Below, piece after piece: positions 4,926-6,830 of a stretch of DNA of 6,830 nucleotides. Made by a program: the position numbers and the translations under genes. The stretch is from the NCBI GenBank assembly GCA_017935525.1, contig JAGBHJ010000067.1, positions 1 to 6,830 on the forward strand, read 5' to 3'. Each line of letters opens with the position of its first letter. Within the stretch, counting starts at the first letter, position 1. Below the pieces are notes generated by a model, which worked only from the letters and a program-made list of their open reading frames with translations, did no database searches and had not been told where the DNA came from. The DNA comes from Clostridia bacterium (GTDB lineage: Bacteria; Bacillota; Clostridia; HGM11327).

Positions 4926-5459
4926 ATGAACACATTACAGACCATCTATTCCCGTCGCTCCATCCGTTCATACAACGGCAAGAGCATCACCAAGGACCAG
5001 CTTGACGAAATACTGAAGTCAGCATACGCCGCCCCTGTCGGCTGAGCAATGTACGATACACTTTGCCTTACTGTAATTACCAACAAGGACGTACTTGACA
5101 AATGGGAGGGCTTGGTGCAGACCGCATCAAACAACCCCGATGCTCACCCTTTTTACGGCGCACCTACACTGATATTGGTATCCTCCGTGCTCAGCGGACA
5201 GGCCATGAGCAACGTCAATTTCTCCAATGCCGCCATATTGGTGGAAAACATGGCACTTGCCGCAACTGAAATGGGCATTGGCTCGTGCCACATATGGGGC
5301 GCTGTAAGAACGTTGAACGAAAACCCCGACTTTATCAAGGAGCTGGGTATCCCCCAGGGCATGACCCCCTGCTGTGCAATAATATTGGGTGAGTTTGACG
5401 GAGAGTTTGAGCTGCGTGATGTAAAGGACAACCGCATCCTTACAAATTACATAGAATGA
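4926..5459 (+). CDS. Nitroreductase family protein interrupted by in-frame TGA at codon 40 (selenoprotein candidate or pseudogene)
   Basis: FMN-dependent oxidoreductases of this family reduce nitro groups, quinones or related substrates with NAD(P)H. ATG 4926, with AAGGAGA 6 nt upstream and a good promoter, opens the typical N-terminus MNTLQTIYSRRSIRSY; the RRSIR at 10-14 contacts the FMN phosphate. Reading through TGA 5043-5045 gives 177 codons with no other fault. After the TGA come YGAPTLILVSS and NAAILVENMALAATEMGIGSCHIWGAV, the usual helix and flavin-binding region. The TGA follows AAPVG, where the family has a conserved active-site turn. Options: UGA read as selenocysteine, a recent nonsense mutation, a sequence error, or restart at ATG 5049, which has no Shine-Dalgarno and would lose the FMN phosphate site. 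The downstream methyltransferase overlaps the stop. The family call is firm; whether a full protein is made is open. Confidence 0.75.
5043..5045 (+). other. In-frame TGA codon within the nitroreductase gene
   Basis: Codon 40 of the frame opened at 4926. Codons before it (AAPVG) and after it (AMYDTLCLTVIT) read as continuous nitroreductase sequence in the same frame, so no frameshift is needed to join the two halves. Confidence 0.9.
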
Positions 5460-6049
5460 TGGACGTTATCACACACTACGACCACCTAATCGACATTGGC
5501 AACGACCCCGTGCTTGACCCACAGCCCTTAAAGGACTACATGGACAAATGGGACGGCGATTTATTTATGGAGCTTTTGTCCCCGCAAAAGCATATGACCG
5601 CCCTTGAGATCGGCTGCGGAAGCGGCAGGCTTTTGTTAAAGACCGCACCATTGCTTGCCCACGTAACGGGCATTGACATTTCACCCAAGACCGTGCAACG
5701 GGCGTGCCAAAACGTAAGCTACAACAATGTTAACGTTATCTGCGGGGATTTTCTGACGTATGATTTTGACACAAGGTTTGATATTATTTATTCATCCCTC
5801 ACCTTTATGCATATAAAGGAAAAATCATTGGCGGCAGAAAAGATATTCTCTCTGATGAACAACGGTGGCTCGCTCGTTTTGTCAACGGACAAAAACCCCG
5901 ACCACAAAATAGATATGGGGGACTATTCCGTAGAAATATACCCCGACTCCCCCGACAAAATGCTTCCCGTATTACAAAACGCAGGATTTTGCAACATAAA
6001 GATCCACGAGACCGAGATGGCGTTCATTTTCGTTGCACAAAGACCGTAA
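5456..6049 (+). CDS. Class I SAM-dependent methyltransferase
   Basis: A 197-residue cytosolic protein with the Rossmann-type methyltransferase core. Motif I is ALEIGCGSGRLL (49-60), the glycine-rich SAM loop. GIDIS (72-76) ends in the acidic residue that binds the ribose hydroxyls. GDF (97-99) is the adenine-contact motif. FDIIYSSLTFMHI (108-120) is motif IV, and NNGGSLVLSTD is the post-core strand. The first 45 residues form a helical lid and the C-terminal part after residue 150 likely shapes the acceptor site; the substrate is not evident. The ATG at 5456 overlaps the nitroreductase stop as ATGA and no Shine-Dalgarno precedes it, so translational coupling is expected. A second ATG directly follows at 5459. 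No clear terminator was found after the gene. Confidence 0.88.
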   Translation: MMDVITHYDHLIDIGNDPVLDPQPLKDYMDKWDGDLFMELLSPQKHMTALEIGCGSGRLLLKTAPLLAHVTGIDISPKTVQRACQNVSYNNVNVICGDFLTYDFDTRFDIIYSSLTFMHIKEKSLAAEKIFSLMNNGGSLVLSTDKNPDHKIDMGDYSVEIYPDSPDKMLPVLQNAGFCNIKIHETEMAFIFVAQRP

Positions 6050-6104
6050 TGGCGGATATAGGTAAATATTTATTCATTTTACGCGATTTTTTACAAAAAA
6101 ATTA

Positions 6105-6133
6105 TTGACAAATGAAATAAACTATTATATAAT
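6105..6133 (+). promoter_or_regulatory. Consensus sigma-A promoter of gdhA
   Basis: TTGACA (6105-6110), a 17-bp spacer, and TATAAT (6128-6133): both boxes and the spacing match the ideal sigma-A promoter, fitting a highly expressed central nitrogen gene. Confidence 0.85.
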
Positions 6134-6168
6134 AATAGTATTATTTTTGAAAGTAACGGCATTGCCGT
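6131..6168 (+). promoter_or_regulatory. Two small inverted repeats in the gdhA start region and leader
   Basis: AATAATA-G-TATTATT (6131-6145) overlaps the -10 box and the expected start site. ACGGCA-T-TGCCGT (6156-6168) lies in the 5' leader. The first could be an operator. The second could be a protein site, or a short hairpin with stem ACGG/CCGT. Low-complexity A/T sequence makes chance symmetry likely for the first. Confidence 0.35.
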
Positions 6169-6201
6169 GAGATATTAGTACAAAAAGGAGATCAACTAAC
6201 T

Positions 6202-6830
6202 ATGAAAAACGAATACCTCATCAGCGTACTCGAAACAGTTAAGAAGAGAAACCCCGGCGAGCCCGAATTTATTCAGGCTGTAACAGAAGTTCTTGAAACT
6301 CTTGAGCCGGTTATCGACCGTCGTCCCGACCTGGTAGAAGCAGGCGTGGTTGACCGTCTTGTAGAGCCCGAAAGACAGATCATTTTCCGCGTTCCGTGGG
6401 TGGATGACAACGGCAAGCCCCAGGTAAACAGAGGCTTCCGCGTACAGTACAACTCCGCTATTGGTCCTTACAAGGGCGGTATCAGACTCCATCCCTCCGT
6501 TAACATCGGTATCATCAAGTTCCTTGGCTTTGAGCAGATATTCAAGAACAGCCTTACAACTCTCCCCATGGGCGGCGGTAAGGGCGGCTCCGACTTTGAC
6601 CCCAAGGGCAAGTCCGACAACGAGGTAATGAGATTCTGCCAGAGCTTTATGACAGAGCTTTACAGACATATCGGCGCTGATTGCGACGTTCCCGCAGGTG
6701 ACATCGGTACAGGTGCAAGAGAGATCGGCTTTATGTTCGGTCAGTACAAGAGAATTCAGAACGAATTTACAGGCGTGCTGACAGGCAAGGGCCTCACATA
6801 CGGCGGCTCCCTGGCAAGAAAGGAAGCAAC
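6202..6830 (+). CDS. gdhA: Glutamate dehydrogenase, N-terminal part (hexameric, Clostridium type)
   Basis: The enzyme interconverts 2-oxoglutarate plus ammonium and glutamate with NAD(P)H, in the cytosol, as a hexamer. The first 209 codons of an expected ~445 are present; the gene runs off the window. Substrate-site residues agree with the well-studied Clostridium symbiosum enzyme at an offset of two: Lys91 in GPYKGGIRLHPSVN, Lys115 in FEQIFKNSL, catalytic Lys127 in PMGGGKGGSDFDPKGKS, and catalytic Asp167 in DVPAGDIGTGAREIGFM. The NAD(P)-binding domain lies mostly outside, so cofactor preference cannot be judged. AAGGAG (6185-6190) lies 11 nt before the ATG, a slightly long spacing. The consensus promoter and the codon bias toward C-ending and preferred codons suggest high expression. 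The frame is intact and the gene stands alone. Confidence 0.97.
   Translation, partial: MKNEYLISVLETVKKRNPGEPEFIQAVTEVLETLEPVIDRRPDLVEAGVVDRLVEPERQIIFRVPWVDDNGKPQVNRGFRVQYNSAIGPYKGGIRLHPSVNIGIIKFLGFEQIFKNSLTTLPMGGGKGGSDFDPKGKSDNEVMRFCQSFMTELYRHIGADCDVPAGDIGTGAREIGFMFGQYKRIQNEFTGVLTGKGLTYGGSLARKEA

Noticed and set aside
5043..5045. TGA reassigned to an amino acid genome-wide
   Set aside because: TGA ends the isomerase-like gene (317-319), the DMP19-like gene (2499-2501) and the nitroreductase itself (5457-5459), so it is a working stop codon here.
5082..5100. CAAG/CTTG hairpin as the SECIS element
   Set aside because: Only four base pairs, and too far from the TGA for a bacterial SECIS.
5049..5459. 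Separate shorter gene starting at ATG 5049
   Set aside because: It is in frame with the nitroreductase N-terminus, has no Shine-Dalgarno, and would lack the FMN phosphate-binding RRSIR segment. It is better seen as the second half of one interrupted gene, though restart there is possible.
6196..6669. Minus-strand frame of 157 codons over gdhA
   Set aside because: It is fully antisense to conserved glutamate dehydrogenase codons and has no independent support.
1..6830. CRISPR array, tRNA, rRNA or complete mobile element
   Set aside because: No regularly spaced direct repeats, no cloverleaf with a T-loop, no rRNA-like stretch, and no transposase or integrase frame were seen.

Overview
The window looks like chromosome from a low-to-mid GC Firmicute (Bacillota, class Clostridia), most likely of the Ruminococcaceae/Oscillospiraceae type. 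The grounds are a Spo0A orthologue or paralogue with a well-preserved DNA-binding domain, a Clostridium-type hexameric glutamate dehydrogenase, strong GGAGG-type ribosome binding sites, and textbook sigma-A promoters with 17-bp spacers and extended TGn -10 boxes. The genus is an inference. TGA is the natural stop of several genes here, so it is a normal stop codon in this organism.

Layout, left to right: (1) the C-terminal end of a sugar phosphate isomerase/epimerase-like TIM-barrel protein, followed closely by an unrecognised two-helix membrane protein and a strong terminator (2-864). (2) A regulatory gap with possible Spo0A boxes and a clear promoter, then a Spo0A-family regulator whose receiver domain has lost its phosphoacceptor aspartate, then a DMP19/DUF4375-family gene driven by a promoter nearly identical to the spo0A promoter and carrying a 9-bp inverted repeat at its start site (866-2575). 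(3) An AT-richer GNAT acetyltransferase with its own promoter (2579-3166). (4) A structured, repeat-like intergenic element and a terminator hairpin between convergent genes (3183-3341). (5) A MATE-family efflux transporter on the minus strand, with a MarR-type palindrome at its start site (3386-4833). (6) A divergently transcribed nitroreductase interrupted at codon 40 by an in-frame TGA, overlapping by ATGA with a SAM-dependent methyltransferase (4871-6049). (7) A consensus promoter and the first 209 codons of glutamate dehydrogenase, cut by the window end (6105-6830).

Most of the window is ordinary accessory and housekeeping content arranged as short transcription units. Two items stand out. 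The first is the pair formed by a Spo0A protein that should not be phosphorylatable and a DMP19-like (DNA-mimic family) protein under a twin promoter; this could be a phosphorylation-independent regulatory module. The second is the nitroreductase with one in-frame TGA in an otherwise intact frame, which may be a selenoprotein, a recent nonsense mutant or a sequence error. Sequence alone does not decide either case.
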